The position numbers and the translations under genes are program-made. Below, piece after piece: positions 23,628 to 32,016 of a DNA stretch of 40,864 bases (position 1 is the stretch's first letter; each line of letters opens with the position of its first letter). This DNA comes from UBA4742 sp002403895 (GTDB lineage: Bacteria > Actinomycetota > Acidimicrobiia > Acidimicrobiales > Acidimicrobilacustridaceae): contig DAISGD010000031.1 of NCBI GenBank assembly GCA_036823295.1, forward strand, positions 1 through 40,864, written 5' to 3'. Below the pieces are notes generated by a model. That model was not told the origin of the DNA, ran no database searches, and worked only from the letters and a program-made list of their open reading frames with translations.

Positions 23628-24917
23628 ATGGACGTCGACGACCTGATCCTGGTGTCGGTGGACGACCACATCGTCGAGCCGCCCGACATGTTCGACGGGC
23701 ACCTCCCCCCGCGCTTTGCCGGTCTGGCGCCCCGGGCGATCCGCAACGAGGCGGGAGACGATGTCTGGCTCTACGAGGGCCAGGAGCTTCCCAATATCGG
23801 CCTCAACGCGGTCGCCGGCAAGCCGCCCGAGGAGTACGGGATCGAGCCGACCTCGTTCGCCGAGATGCGGTCGGGTTGCTACGACGTCGGCGACCGCGTC
23901 GCCGACATGGACGCCAACGGCGTGCTCGGTTCGATGTGCTTCCCCAGCTTCCCGCAGTTCTGTGGGCAGCTGTTCAGCCGCACCGAGGACAAGGACGTGG
24001 CCATCGCCATGGTCCGGGCCTACAACGACTGGCACATCGACGAGTGGTGCGCCAGCCATCCGGGGCGCTTCATCCCGCTGGCGATCCCCCCGATCTGGAG
24101 TCCCGAGCTGATGGCCGACGAAGTCCACCGGGTGGCGGCCAAGGGCTGTCGGGCGGTGACGTTCTCGGAGAACCCGGAGAAGCTGGGCTGGCCGAGCTAC
24201 CACAGCCCGCACTGGGATCCGTTCTGGCGGGCGGTGAGCGACGAGGGGACCGTGGTGTGCCTGCACATCGGGTCGTCGTCGCAGCTGACCATTACCTCGG
24301 TCGAGGCGCCGATCAACGTGATGATCACGCTCCAGCCCATGAACATCGTGCAGGCGGCGGCCGACATCTTGTGGTCGCGGGTGATGACCGAGTTCCCGGG
24401 GGTGACCTTCGCTCTGTCCGAGGGCGGCATCGGGTGGATCCCCTATTTCCTCGAGCGGTGTGACTACGTGTACGAGCATCACCAGGCATGGACCGGTCAG
24501 GACCTCCCGATGCGCCCCAGCGAGCTGTTTCGTGAACGCTTCATAACCTGTTTCATCGACGACGCAGCCGGGGTCAAGAACCGCCACGACGTGGGTCTCG
24601 ACCGGATCACGTGGGAGTGCGACTACCCGCACTCCGATTCGACCTGGCCGAATTCGCCCGAGCGACTGGCGGCGTCGCTCGACGGAGTGCCCGACGACGA
24701 GATCGACGCCATGACCCACCTCAACACCATGCGCCTGTTCGACTACGACCCGTTCGCGGTGCACCCCCGGGAGGAGTGCACCGTCGGGGCGCTCCGGGCC
24801 CGGGCGGCCGGCTGGGACATCTCGACCCGCTCGTCGGGCAAGGCCGTGGTGCGACCCGAAACGCCGGTGCGCATCATGGACCTGGCGGCCCGGGTGCCGG
24901 CCAGCAAGAGCGCCTGA
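23628..24917 (+). CDS. Amidohydrolase (amidohydrolase_2 TIM-barrel) 2
   Basis: A 429-residue paralogue of the preceding protein. The N-terminal SVDDHIVEPPDMF aligns with SADAHVLEPPHVW, with Asp for Ala between the metal-binding residues, and the C-terminal WECDYPHSDSTWP aligns with the equivalent block of gene 1. VVCLHIGSSS supplies the mid-barrel His. The ATG at 23628 follows GAGGGAG. A C-terminal extension of about 50 residues is absent from gene 1. As a related but diverged pair in one operon, they probably act on similar substrates; the reaction is unknown. Confidence 0.88.
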   Translation: MDVDDLILVSVDDHIVEPPDMFDGHLPPRFAGLAPRAIRNEAGDDVWLYEGQELPNIGLNAVAGKPPEEYGIEPTSFAEMRSGCYDVGDRVADMDANGVLGSMCFPSFPQFCGQLFSRTEDKDVAIAMVRAYNDWHIDEWCASHPGRFIPLAIPPIWSPELMADEVHRVAAKGCRAVTFSENPEKLGWPSYHSPHWDPFWRAVSDEGTVVCLHIGSSSQLTITSVEAPINVMITLQPMNIVQAAADILWSRVMTEFPGVTFALSEGGIGWIPYFLERCDYVYEHHQAWTGQDLPMRPSELFRERFITCFIDDAAGVKNRHDVGLDRITWECDYPHSDSTWPNSPERLAASLDGVPDDEIDAMTHLNTMRLFDYDPFAVHPREECTVGALRARAAGWDISTRSSGKAVVRPETPVRIMDLAARVPASKSA

Positions 24918-24984
24918 GCCGCTCCGGGCCGTTCGATCTCGCCCGCGCCGACTGGGGTGACCGGGGTCGACTTGGCCGAGCCCT

Positions 24985-25416
24985 TCAGGTCCGGGGCGCT
25001 TTGATGGTGACCGTGCCCTGGGCGAGGGCCACGAGCCGGTCGCCGTTGGTGACGTCGATGCGAACGACGGCCGTGCGCTTCGACATCGAGACGATCTCGG
25101 CGGCGGCGACCACGGTTCCTTCGCGGACTGGAGCCAGGAGGTTCACCTTGAACTCGGTGGTCGCGGCCCATGCCCCCTTGGCGATGACGGGGTAGCAGAC
25201 GGACCCGAGCACGTGGTCGACGAGGGCGGCAACCACGCCCCCGTGCAACGTGGCGAACGGGTTCATCAGATCGGGCCGGGCCTCGACCGCGCACCGCATC
25301 CGGCCCGGACCCACGTCCAGTGTCTCCATGCCGAGGAAGGCGCTCAGGCCCGCGGGCTCGTGGTAGCCGATGGCCAGTTCGGCCACGGTGGGGTCGTAGT
25401 CGGGGAAGTCGGGCAT
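24985..25416 (-). CDS. PaaI-type hot-dog thioesterase
   Basis: A 143-residue hot-dog protein. LMNPFATLHGGVVAALVDHV is the PaaI signature: His-Gly-Gly on the central helix with the nearby Asp as the catalytic acid. Such enzymes hydrolyse stalled acyl-CoA intermediates and protect the CoA pool. The start could be the ATG at 25416 or the in-frame GTG at 25431, neither with a strong ribosome-binding site. It is the last gene of the minus-strand series that begins at 29358 if the scaffold gap upstream is closed, with about 35 bases between it and the DUF35 stop. Confidence 0.88.
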   Translation of the reverse strand: MPDFPDYDPTVAELAIGYHEPAGLSAFLGMETLDVGPGRMRCAVEARPDLMNPFATLHGGVVAALVDHVLGSVCYPVIAKGAWAATTEFKVNLLAPVREGTVVAAAEIVSMSKRTAVVRIDVTNGDRLVALAQGTVTIKAPRT

Positions 25417-25464
25417 GGCCAGACCGTACACAGCCGGCGCTCATGGCTCGGGCGGGCTCACCCG

Positions 25465-26063
25465 TCAGAGCTCGGGCACCTCAGAGGTCGGGCNNNNNNN
25501 NNNNNNNNNNNNNNNNNNNNNNNNNNNNNNNNNNNNNNNNNNNNNNNNNNNNNNNNNNNNNNNNNNNNNNNNNNNNNNNNNNNNNNNNNNNNNTCGGGCA
25601 CCTCAGAGGTCGGGCTCCTCAGAACGGGCTTCGCCGTCCGGAGCCATCGGGGCAGGGCGATGCCGTCGACCGGCGGTGCGAAGCAGACCCGCACCGGCTC
25701 ACCGATCCACATCGTGGCTGGGTCGACCTGGTTGAGCGGGCCGTCGGGGGTGGAGACGACGTTGCCGACGAAGCGGATGGTCGGGTCGTCGTCGAGCTCG
25801 ACCACCACGACGTTGTACGGAGCTACCTCGGCGTAGGCGGCGAGCAGCGGTGGGTGGGGGACCACCCAGCTCCACACCCGGCCCCGGCCCGACGTCGGTT
25901 CCCAGATGGACTCGAGGCTTCGGCACCACGGGCACATCGGTCGGGGGGGCATGCGGCGCCGGCGGCACGCGGCGCACTGCTGCACCCTCAGCTCACCCCG
26001 CGCGCAGAACTCCCAGAACGGTGCCGAGTCCTGGTCGGGCGCGGGGAGGAGCCCCTCGGTCAC
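25465..26063 (-). CDS. DUF35 Zn-ribbon/OB-fold protein (ChsH2-C/acyl-CoA-associated type), interrupted by an assembly gap
   Basis: An N-terminal rubredoxin-like zinc ribbon (CAACRRRRMPPRPMCPWC) precedes an OB fold (GRGRVWSWVV.. VVVELDDDPTIRF). DUF35 proteins bind and stabilise thiolase-fold partners, for example ChsH2 with the Ltp2 aldolase. GTG 26063 overlaps the stop of the thiolase-like gene by GTGA. The tail runs into the 100-N gap. If the 22-base duplicated flanks are merged, the frame continues for two codons and stops at 25465, giving 158 residues, a normal length. This in-frame closure supports a false gap. Confidence 0.85.
25472..25493 (+). repeat. Left copy of 22-base sequence flanking assembly gap
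   Basis: These 22 bases, starting TCGGGCACC and ending GTCGGGC, directly precede the N run and are identical to 25594-25615 directly after it. This looks like an unmerged contig overlap. Confidence 0.9.
25494..25593. other. Scaffold gap of 100 N (probably spurious)
   Basis: Exactly 100 N, a common placeholder for a gap of unknown length. The identical 22-base flanks and the intact DUF35 frame after merging suggest nothing is missing. Confidence 0.95.
25594..25615 (+). repeat. Right copy of 22-base sequence flanking assembly gap
   Basis: Identical to 25472-25493, immediately after the N run. Confidence 0.9.
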
Positions 26064-27235
26064 GCCCCGTCCCCCCGCAGCAACAGCGCACCGGTGGGCA
26101 CCCCTTCGCCCGAGGTCACCAGCGACCAGTGCGCGTCGGGGACTTGGTTGGTCGAGGTGCCGCGGACCTGGCGCACGGCCTCGGTGATGAGGTTGAAGCC
26201 GTGCAGGTAGGCCTCGCTCAGGCCGCCGCCTGAGGTGTTCGTGGGCAGCCGGCCGCCCAGCTCGAGCCCGCCGTCCTCGGTGAAGGGACCGGCCTCCCCC
26301 CGCGGGCAGAACCCGTAGCCTTCGAGCGAGAGCAGGACGAGGGGGCTGAACGCGTCGTAGAGCTGGGCGACGTCGACTGCCTCGGGGCCGATCTCGGCCT
26401 GCGCCCACAGCTTGGCGGCACAGGCCCACGCCGGTCCCTCGAGCGGGTCGTCGACGAAGAAGTTGGTCATCGTCTGATGCTGGTGGGGCAGTGACTGGGC
26501 CCAGGCATGCACGTAGGCGGGTGGGTGGGGGCCCTCACGCGCCCGCTCGGCCGAACACAGCACCACGGCGGCCGCCCCGTCGGACTCGAGGCAGTTGTCG
26601 AACAGGCACAGGGGCTCTGACACCCAGCGGGCGTCGAAGTACTCGTCGCGGGTGAGGGGTCGGTCGTGCATGGTCGCCGCCGGGTTGGCGTTGGCGTGGC
26701 GCCGGAAGGCCAGAGCCACGTTGGCCAGGTGGTCCCGCGTCGCACCATAGGTGTGGAGATAACGGCGGGTCAGCATGGCGATCTCGTCGACCGGCCGTAA
26801 GAGTCCGAACGGGCGGGTCCACTGGTTGTTGCCCCCGACCCGCGGGCTGACCCCGGCCCAGGGACGGCTCGTGGCCGAGCCTCGCTTGCGGCTGCGCCAG
26901 GCCACCGCCACCTCGCACTGGCCGGTGGCCACCGCCATGGCCGCGTTGCCGACCACCCCGCAGCCGGCTCCTCCGCCGTAGCCGACCTGGCTGAACCACG
27001 TGATGTCGCCCAGCCCGAGGTTGCGGGCGATCTCGATCTCCTCGGTGGTCTCGAGCGTGTAGCTCGACAAGCCATCGACCTCGCTCGGATCGATGCCGGC
27101 ATCGGCGAGGGCGGCGGCGATGGCCTGCAACGCCAGCACCTTCTCGGGCTCGTCGAGATGCTTGGTGAACCGGGTCTGGCCGATGCCCACGATGGCCGCC
27201 GCGTCGCGCCGGCCAGCGGCGTCGGTCACCGGCAT
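26060..27235 (-). CDS. Thiolase-fold lipid-transfer/Ltp2-like protein (probable aldolase, not thiolase)
   Basis: A 391-residue SCP2-thiolase-like protein. The fold is clear from AAIVGIGQTRFTK, the GGGAGCGVVGNAAMAVATG helix and QLYDAFSPLVLLSLEGYGFCPRGE. Counting back from VATG, the position of the nucleophilic Cys is Gly, and the final CxG motif is replaced by TSGEGVPT, so normal thiolysis is unlikely. These changes and the YDAF Tyr match Ltp2, which with a DUF35 partner does retro-aldol cleavage of a beta-hydroxyacyl-CoA in steroid side-chain breakdown. The DUF35 gene follows with a 4-base overlap. The start may be ATG 27235 or GTG 27229; the latter would give a GTGA overlap with the synthetase. 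Confidence 0.88.
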   Translation of the reverse strand: MPVTDAAGRRDAAAIVGIGQTRFTKHLDEPEKVLALQAIAAALADAGIDPSEVDGLSSYTLETTEEIEIARNLGLGDITWFSQVGYGGGAGCGVVGNAAMAVATGQCEVAVAWRSRKRGSATSRPWAGVSPRVGGNNQWTRPFGLLRPVDEIAMLTRRYLHTYGATRDHLANVALAFRRHANANPAATMHDRPLTRDEYFDARWVSEPLCLFDNCLESDGAAAVVLCSAERAREGPHPPAYVHAWAQSLPHQHQTMTNFFVDDPLEGPAWACAAKLWAQAEIGPEAVDVAQLYDAFSPLVLLSLEGYGFCPRGEAGPFTEDGGLELGGRLPTNTSGGGLSEAYLHGFNLITEAVRQVRGTSTNQVPDAHWSLVTSGEGVPTGALLLRGDGA

Positions 27236-29358
27236 ACCACCAGGGCGTCGAGCGCGACCGCGCCGATGGGGGTGACGACGAGTGGGTTCACGTCGATCTC
27301 GGTGATCTCGTCGGCGAGATCGACGGCCAGCCGCTGGAGCTTCATCAACACGTCGACCACGGCCGACACCTTGGCCGGCTGGGCCCCCCTGGCGCCGGCC
27401 AGCACCCGGGCCACCCGGCACTCGTCGATCATGCGACGGGCCTCGTCCCGGTCGAATGGCGGCACCCGCACGGCCACATCGTCGAACACCTCGACCAACG
27501 TGCCCCCGAGGCCGAAGGCGATCACGGGGCCGAACAGCTCGTCGTGGCTCACCCCCACCATGGTCTCGACCCCGGTCGGCGCCGTCTCGCAGACCAGGAC
27601 GCCATCGATGGGAACCCCTCTGGCCTCCACGATGGCGATGGCGATGAACTCGTGCCAGCAGCGCCGCATGGCGGCCGCGCTGTCGACGCCGAGCCGCACC
27701 AGACCGAGGTCGGACTTGTGGGCGATGCCGGCCGACGCGATCTTCACCACGGCCGGTCCGCCGAGCTCGCGCAGGGCCCGGACGGCGGCTGCGGCCGAGG
27801 TGCACAGAACGTCGCTCGTGACGGGGATTCCGTAGGCCGCGAGTACCGCCTTGGAGTCGTGCTCGGACAGCGTCGATCCCGGCCGGAGGAGCGGTCGAAC
27901 CCGGGCCGCGGCCGGCGAGCGCCGGGTCACCGGCTTGGCGAACGGTGACTGCCAGCGCTGCTGGGTGTCCCAGAAGTCGAACCACGCCCGCGCCGCCATC
28001 ACGCAGTTCGAGAACGTGCGGAACACCGGGACCCCGTTGGGCGCCAACACCTCGGAGTAGTAGTGCTCGAACAGGGGCGAGCCCCACACCACGAACACCG
28101 GCTTGTCCGTCGTGGCCTGCACGTCGACCAGGTCCTGGGTGAAGTTCTCCGACATCGACGCCAGCGCGCCGGTGATGGGGACGATCACGGCATCGATCTC
28201 GGGGTCGGCCACCATCGCATCGAGGATCTTTCGCCCTCGCTCGTCACCCGACGGCGCGCCGCCGCTGTCGACCGGGTTGGACACCCGCAGGTAGGCGGGG
28301 ATGTGACGTCGGAGCTCGGCCTGGGTCTTCGGGCTCAACGGGGGCAAGGTGAGACCGGCCGCGGCGCACAGGTCGGCCATGTGCGCCCCGGTGCCGCCGG
28401 AGATGGAGTAGACGCACACCCGCCGCTCCGCGGCCCGACCCGGTGGTGGCGCCACGGTGCGGCAGAACGCGGTCGTGATCTCGCTGAGCTCGTCGAGACC
28501 GTCGACCCGGGTGATGCCGTATTGGCGGAACACGCCGTCGACCACGCGGTCCTGCCCGGTGAGGTGGCCGGTGTGACTGGCTGCCATCGATCGGCCTTCG
28601 GCGGTGCGGCCCACCTTCACGCACACCAGGGGCACGCCGCCGGCTATGGCGGCGTCGGCGGCCAGCTGCACGGTGCGACCATCCTTGAAGCCCTCGATGT
28701 AGGCGGCGATCGCCCCGGTGGCGGGCTGGCGGGCGAACCAGGCGGCGAAGTCGGCGCACTCGAGGTCGACCTCGTTGCCCGTCGGCGCCCAATGCGACAT
28801 GGCGAAGCCGATGTCCTGGGCCTGGAACACCGGTCGCCCCTGGTGGCCCGACTGGGTGATCAGGCAGAGCCGCCGGCCGGGCAGGTCGTCGCGGAACGTC
28901 TCGAAGGCGTTGAGGTTGGTGTTGGGGCCGAGGAGACGGGTGTCGGACGCGGCAACCAGGCCGGTCAGGCGCTCCTGTAGGGCCACGCCGTCGCCACCGA
29001 CTTCGGAGAATCCGGCAGCGAAGATCACCGCGAACCGGGCGCCGGCCTTGGCTACCTCCTCGAACGCGTTGACCGCGTCGCCCACGAGGATCACGGCCAG
29101 GTCGACCGGTCCGGGCACATCGGCGATGCTGGCCATGCACGCCAAGCCGTCGAGCTCGGTGCGGTTGGGGTTGACCGGCGTGACGGTCGCGCCGAACCGC
29201 TCGCCCCAGGTGCGGAGCTTGCGCCACATGGCCGTGGCCGGTCGGCGGGGCGTGTCGGATGCCCCGATCACGGCGACCGTCCGGGGCCGGAAGAAGGTGT
29301 CGAGGTCGACGTCGCGCAAGGCGGTGGGCCGGCCGGTCACATCCGTGGTCTGGGCCAT
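27226..29358 (-). CDS. ADP-forming acyl-CoA synthetase (fused alpha-beta, ATP-grasp)
   Basis: A 710-residue acetate-CoA ligase (ADP-forming)-type enzyme. In order: CoA-binding Rossmann domain (VAVIGASDTP near residue 32), succinyl-CoA ligase-like domain with the phospho-His loop MAASHTGHLTG, and a C-terminal ATP-grasp domain (SEHDSKAVLAAYGIPV.. VVKIASAGIAHKSDLGLV..). It would activate a carboxylic acid to acyl-CoA reversibly. All three parts look intact. The ATG at 29358 lies 12 bases from operator 6; a -10-like TATTGT (29370-29365) abuts the operator, which implies a leaderless message. It heads the synthetase / Ltp2-like / DUF35 / thioesterase series. Confidence 0.92.
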   Translation of the reverse strand: MAQTTDVTGRPTALRDVDLDTFFRPRTVAVIGASDTPRRPATAMWRKLRTWGERFGATVTPVNPNRTELDGLACMASIADVPGPVDLAVILVGDAVNAFEEVAKAGARFAVIFAAGFSEVGGDGVALQERLTGLVAASDTRLLGPNTNLNAFETFRDDLPGRRLCLITQSGHQGRPVFQAQDIGFAMSHWAPTGNEVDLECADFAAWFARQPATGAIAAYIEGFKDGRTVQLAADAAIAGGVPLVCVKVGRTAEGRSMAASHTGHLTGQDRVVDGVFRQYGITRVDGLDELSEITTAFCRTVAPPPGRAAERRVCVYSISGGTGAHMADLCAAAGLTLPPLSPKTQAELRRHIPAYLRVSNPVDSGGAPSGDERGRKILDAMVADPEIDAVIVPITGALASMSENFTQDLVDVQATTDKPVFVVWGSPLFEHYYSEVLAPNGVPVFRTFSNCVMAARAWFDFWDTQQRWQSPFAKPVTRRSPAAARVRPLLRPGSTLSEHDSKAVLAAYGIPVTSDVLCTSAAAAVRALRELGGPAVVKIASAGIAHKSDLGLVRLGVDSAAAMRRCWHEFIAIAIVEARGVPIDGVLVCETAPTGVETMVGVSHDELFGPVIAFGLGGTLVEVFDDVAVRVPPFDRDEARRMIDECRVARVLAGARGAQPAKVSAVVDVLMKLQRLAVDLADEITEIDVNPLVVTPIGAVALDALVVCR

Positions 29359-29370
29359 GGGCAGGACAAT

Positions 29371-29390
29371 ACCTGACGCGCGTGTCAGCT
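29371..29390. promoter_or_regulatory. Operator site 6 in a 45-base divergent gap
   Basis: ACCTGACG-CGCG-TGTCAGCT (8-4-8 with two imperfect pairs) fills almost half of the 45-base gap between the synthetase (29358, minus) and the thiolase (29404, plus). A TAnnnT element touches each edge: TATTGT leftward (29370-29365) and TAACCT rightward (29390-29395). One bound protein must affect both promoters. Confidence 0.78.
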
Positions 29391-29403
29391 AACCTCGGTC
29401 GCC

Positions 29404-30597
29404 ATGGAGCTCCGCGAGGCGGTCATCGTCGACACCGTCCGCACGCCGATCGGCAAGCGGAACGGCGCGCTGGCCGGGTGGCACCCGGCCGACCTGTTGG
29501 CCCACACCCTGCAAGCACTCCTCGGGCGCACCGGTGTCGATCCCGAACGGATCGACGACGTGATCGGCGGCAACGTCACCCAGGTGGGAGAGCAGGGTTG
29601 CAACGTCACCCGCAACGCGTGGGTAGCGGCCGGGCTGCCTCAGACGGTCCCGGCCACCACCGTCGACCGTCAGTGCGGCAGCTCGCAGCAGGCCATGCAC
29701 TTCGCCGCCCAGGGCGTGATGTGCGGGAGCTACGACCTGGCCATCGCCTGCGGGGTCGAGTCGATGAGCCGCAGCCCGATGGCCTCGAACGCGGCCGGAG
29801 GGGTCGGCCCGTTCTCGCCCGAGTTCCTGGCCGCGTGCGATGGCCAGCTCATGACCCAATTCGAGGTGGCCCAGATCCTCGCCCGCCAGGACGGGGTCAG
29901 CCGCGAGGCGATGGACGCGTTCGCCGCCGAGTCGCATCGCCGGGCCCACGAGAGCTGGGAGAACGGGCATTTCGGCAACGAGACCGTGCCTGTGCCGGTC
30001 AAGGACGACCAGGGTCGGTTCACCGACGTCGTCCTCGACCGGGACGAGGGGATCCGCCCCGAAACCACGACCGAGACACTGGCCGCCCTGGCGCCGGCGG
30101 CGAAATGGGACCTCGACCTCGCTCCCGACATCACCGCCGGGAACGCGTCGCAGATGTCCGACGGCGCCTCGGCCATGCTCGTGGCCGACCGGGAGACCGC
30201 CGAGCGCCTGGGTTTGGCGGTCCGAGCCCGTTTCGTCCACCTGGCGGTCGGCGCCGAGGACGCCGTGCTGGTCCTGTCGGCACCCAATAGGGTCACTCGC
30301 CGCCTGCTCGAGCGGACCGGGATGAGGATCGACCAGTTCGACAGCATCGAGTGCAACGAGGCGTTCGCCGCCATCGCCTTGCGCTGGGCCGGTGAGTTCC
30401 TGCCCGACGGGGACCTGAGCCGGTTCAACCGGAGGGGTGGGGCGATCGCCATCGGTCACCCACTCGGCGCATCGGGCGTGCGGCTGGCGACCACCCTGGT
30501 CAACGACCTCGAGGCCGTGGGCGGTCGCTACGGCCTGGTGACGATGTGCGAGGGCGGGGGCCAGGCCAACGCCACCGTCATCGAGCGACTCGGCTAG
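29404..30597 (+). CDS. Acetyl-CoA acyltransferase (thiolase)
   Basis: A 397-residue true thiolase that cleaves 3-ketoacyl-CoA with CoA. The nucleophile Cys91 (DRQCGSSQQA), His352 (GGAIAIGHPLGASG) and Cys382 (TMCEGGGQANA) are all present. It resembles actinobacterial FadA5/FadA6-type degradative thiolases, but sequence alone does not give chain preference. The ATG is only 8 bases after the -10 candidate, so the message is probably leaderless. It contrasts with the neighbouring Ltp2-like gene, which lacks these Cys residues. Downstream, 30598-30843 holds no recognisable gene, only a 100-N gap with short flanks. Confidence 0.94.
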   Translation: MELREAVIVDTVRTPIGKRNGALAGWHPADLLAHTLQALLGRTGVDPERIDDVIGGNVTQVGEQGCNVTRNAWVAAGLPQTVPATTVDRQCGSSQQAMHFAAQGVMCGSYDLAIACGVESMSRSPMASNAAGGVGPFSPEFLAACDGQLMTQFEVAQILARQDGVSREAMDAFAAESHRRAHESWENGHFGNETVPVPVKDDQGRFTDVVLDRDEGIRPETTTETLAALAPAAKWDLDLAPDITAGNASQMSDGASAMLVADRETAERLGLAVRARFVHLAVGAEDAVLVLSAPNRVTRRLLERTGMRIDQFDSIECNEAFAAIALRWAGEFLPDGDLSRFNRRGGAIAIGHPLGASGVRLATTLVNDLEAVGGRYGLVTMCEGGGQANATVIERLG

Positions 30598-30693
30598 CCG
30601 CGCCTCAGCCAACATTCGAGGGGTCGTGGGTGCCTGGGCTCACGCCGTTCGACGGGTCGTGATTGGGCAGCGAGGTGAACTCCCGATGGAGGG

Positions 30694-30793
30694 NNNNNNN
30701 NNNNNNNNNNNNNNNNNNNNNNNNNNNNNNNNNNNNNNNNNNNNNNNNNNNNNNNNNNNNNNNNNNNNNNNNNNNNNNNNNNNNNNNNNNNNN
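30694..30793. other. Scaffold gap of 100 N (content unknown)
   Basis: Exactly 100 N between the 3' ends of two convergent genes. Unlike the first gap, the flanking bases share no duplicate, so sequence of unknown length may be missing. The 96 bases to the left and 50 to the right contain no gene that I can support. Confidence 0.95.
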
Positions 30794-30843
30794 CCGGAGC
30801 TGCCGGCGCGTGCATGAGGTGTGCCCGGCCTGTGACGACTCGG

Positions 30844-32016
30844 TCAGATGCCTGGAGGTTCGATGCGTTCGACGGCGCTGATTCGGTCGATCGACTTGTC
30901 GAACTCGATCACCGAGAGGCCGCCACGGCCGGCGACGGAGCGGTCGTAGACGAGCGTGTCGTAGACCTCGATGAGGCCGACGGCGACCTCACCGCCGCAT
31001 TCAACCCTGATCTGCATCTGGTCGACGCCGCAGATGCGGCTGCGTACGGCCGGGTCGTTCACGTCGTAGGTCTCGCCGCCCACCACTCCGTCGCCGACGT
31101 ACATGCCCTGCCAGATGTCACCGTCGGGCGTGCCGCCATTGGGCCCCCCGTACATGCCGCATCGAAGGAAGGCGATCTGCTGACCGAACCGTTCGAAGGT
31201 GAGGTGCTTCTCGTCGCCCGAATCGAGCACGATGTCAGCTTCGCCGCCGACGAGCAGTTGGGTGTCAGGCTCGAATCTCAGCCGGTACTGCTGGGAGCGA
31301 ACCCCCACCGTCCGGGGTCGCTCGTCCCCCAGGTTGGCCAGCGTGGTGTCGCACCACAGGGCCCAGTCGGAGAACTCGACGAACAGGCCCGAGATGGCGT
31401 GCTGGTGGCCCGACCAGTTCGCCGGCCCCCCCACGCCGTCGCGGGTCCCCCAGTGGTGGTCCCGGGTGCCGCAGTGCATGGCCGGCTCGAGATGGTGGCG
31501 CTCGCCGCCGATCTGCACCCACCCTTGCTGCGCCCCGAAGCCCTCGTAGCCGGCCACCCCCTCGAAAAGGCGCCCGGCGGCGATGGTCTGGGCGCCGATA
31601 TTGCGGTAGCGAGAGCGCTTGGTGTCGAACCAGCGGATGTCGAAGCTGATGGCGTGATCGTTGTCGTCGAGGGTGAGGCGCCACTCGCGGAACGGCCGTA
31701 CCGCCTCGAACGCCAACGGGCCGACGCGCATGTCCATGCGGTTGAAGCCGAGGCGTCGGTGGGCCCGGACCGTCGTGTGGGTGCCCCTGTGGTTCACGAT
31801 GGCGAACGCCTCGGCCGTGTCGAGGTAGGGATAGAAGGCCACGCCGCACACGACCAGCAGTTCACCAGTGCGATCCTGGCTGGTGAACCACACCCGCTCG
31901 TATGACCGCGGGTCCGAGGTCCACATCACTCGCACGGGCAGGGGGTTGTTGTGGATCAGGTACTCGTCGAGCCCCGACATCGGCGCGTGTTCGGCACTGG
32001 CCTCGAAGTCAGTCAC
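30844..32016 (-). CDS. Uncharacterised protein (DUF7064-like), last gene of the seven-gene operon
   Basis: A 390-residue protein of a family I recognise only weakly, resembling all-beta uncharacterised proteins found beside acyl-CoA dehydrogenase and APH-kinase genes in actinomycetes. Visible blocks are YERVWFTSQDRTGELLVV, NIGAQTIAAG, HHLEPAMHCGTRDHHWGTR and SGHQHAISG; the many His and Trp residues in the middle could form a ligand or metal site. No signal peptide or membrane segment is seen. GTG 32016 overlaps the P450 stop (GTGA), as at other junctions here; ATG 31980 is an alternative. Its place directly after a P450 suggests a role on the same substrate. No function is assigned. Confidence 0.75.
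   Translation of the reverse strand: MTDFEASAEHAPMSGLDEYLIHNNPLPVRVMWTSDPRSYERVWFTSQDRTGELLVVCGVAFYPYLDTAEAFAIVNHRGTHTTVRAHRRLGFNRMDMRVGPLAFEAVRPFREWRLTLDDNDHAISFDIRWFDTKRSRYRNIGAQTIAAGRLFEGVAGYEGFGAQQGWVQIGGERHHLEPAMHCGTRDHHWGTRDGVGGPANWSGHQHAISGLFVEFSDWALWCDTTLANLGDERPRTVGVRSQQYRLRFEPDTQLLVGGEADIVLDSGDEKHLTFERFGQQIAFLRCGMYGGPNGGTPDGDIWQGMYVGDGVVGGETYDVNDPAVRSRICGVDQMQIRVECGGEVAVGLIEVYDTLVYDRSVAGRGGLSVIEFDKSIDRISAVERIEPPGI

Noticed and set aside
26060..27235. Annotation as a second acetyl-CoA acetyltransferase
   Set aside because: The nucleophilic Cys and the final Cys motif of thiolases are absent.
30660..30693. Possible contig-overlap duplication at the second N gap
   Set aside because: The left flank and the right flank share no repeated sequence, so unlike the first gap it cannot be closed by merging.
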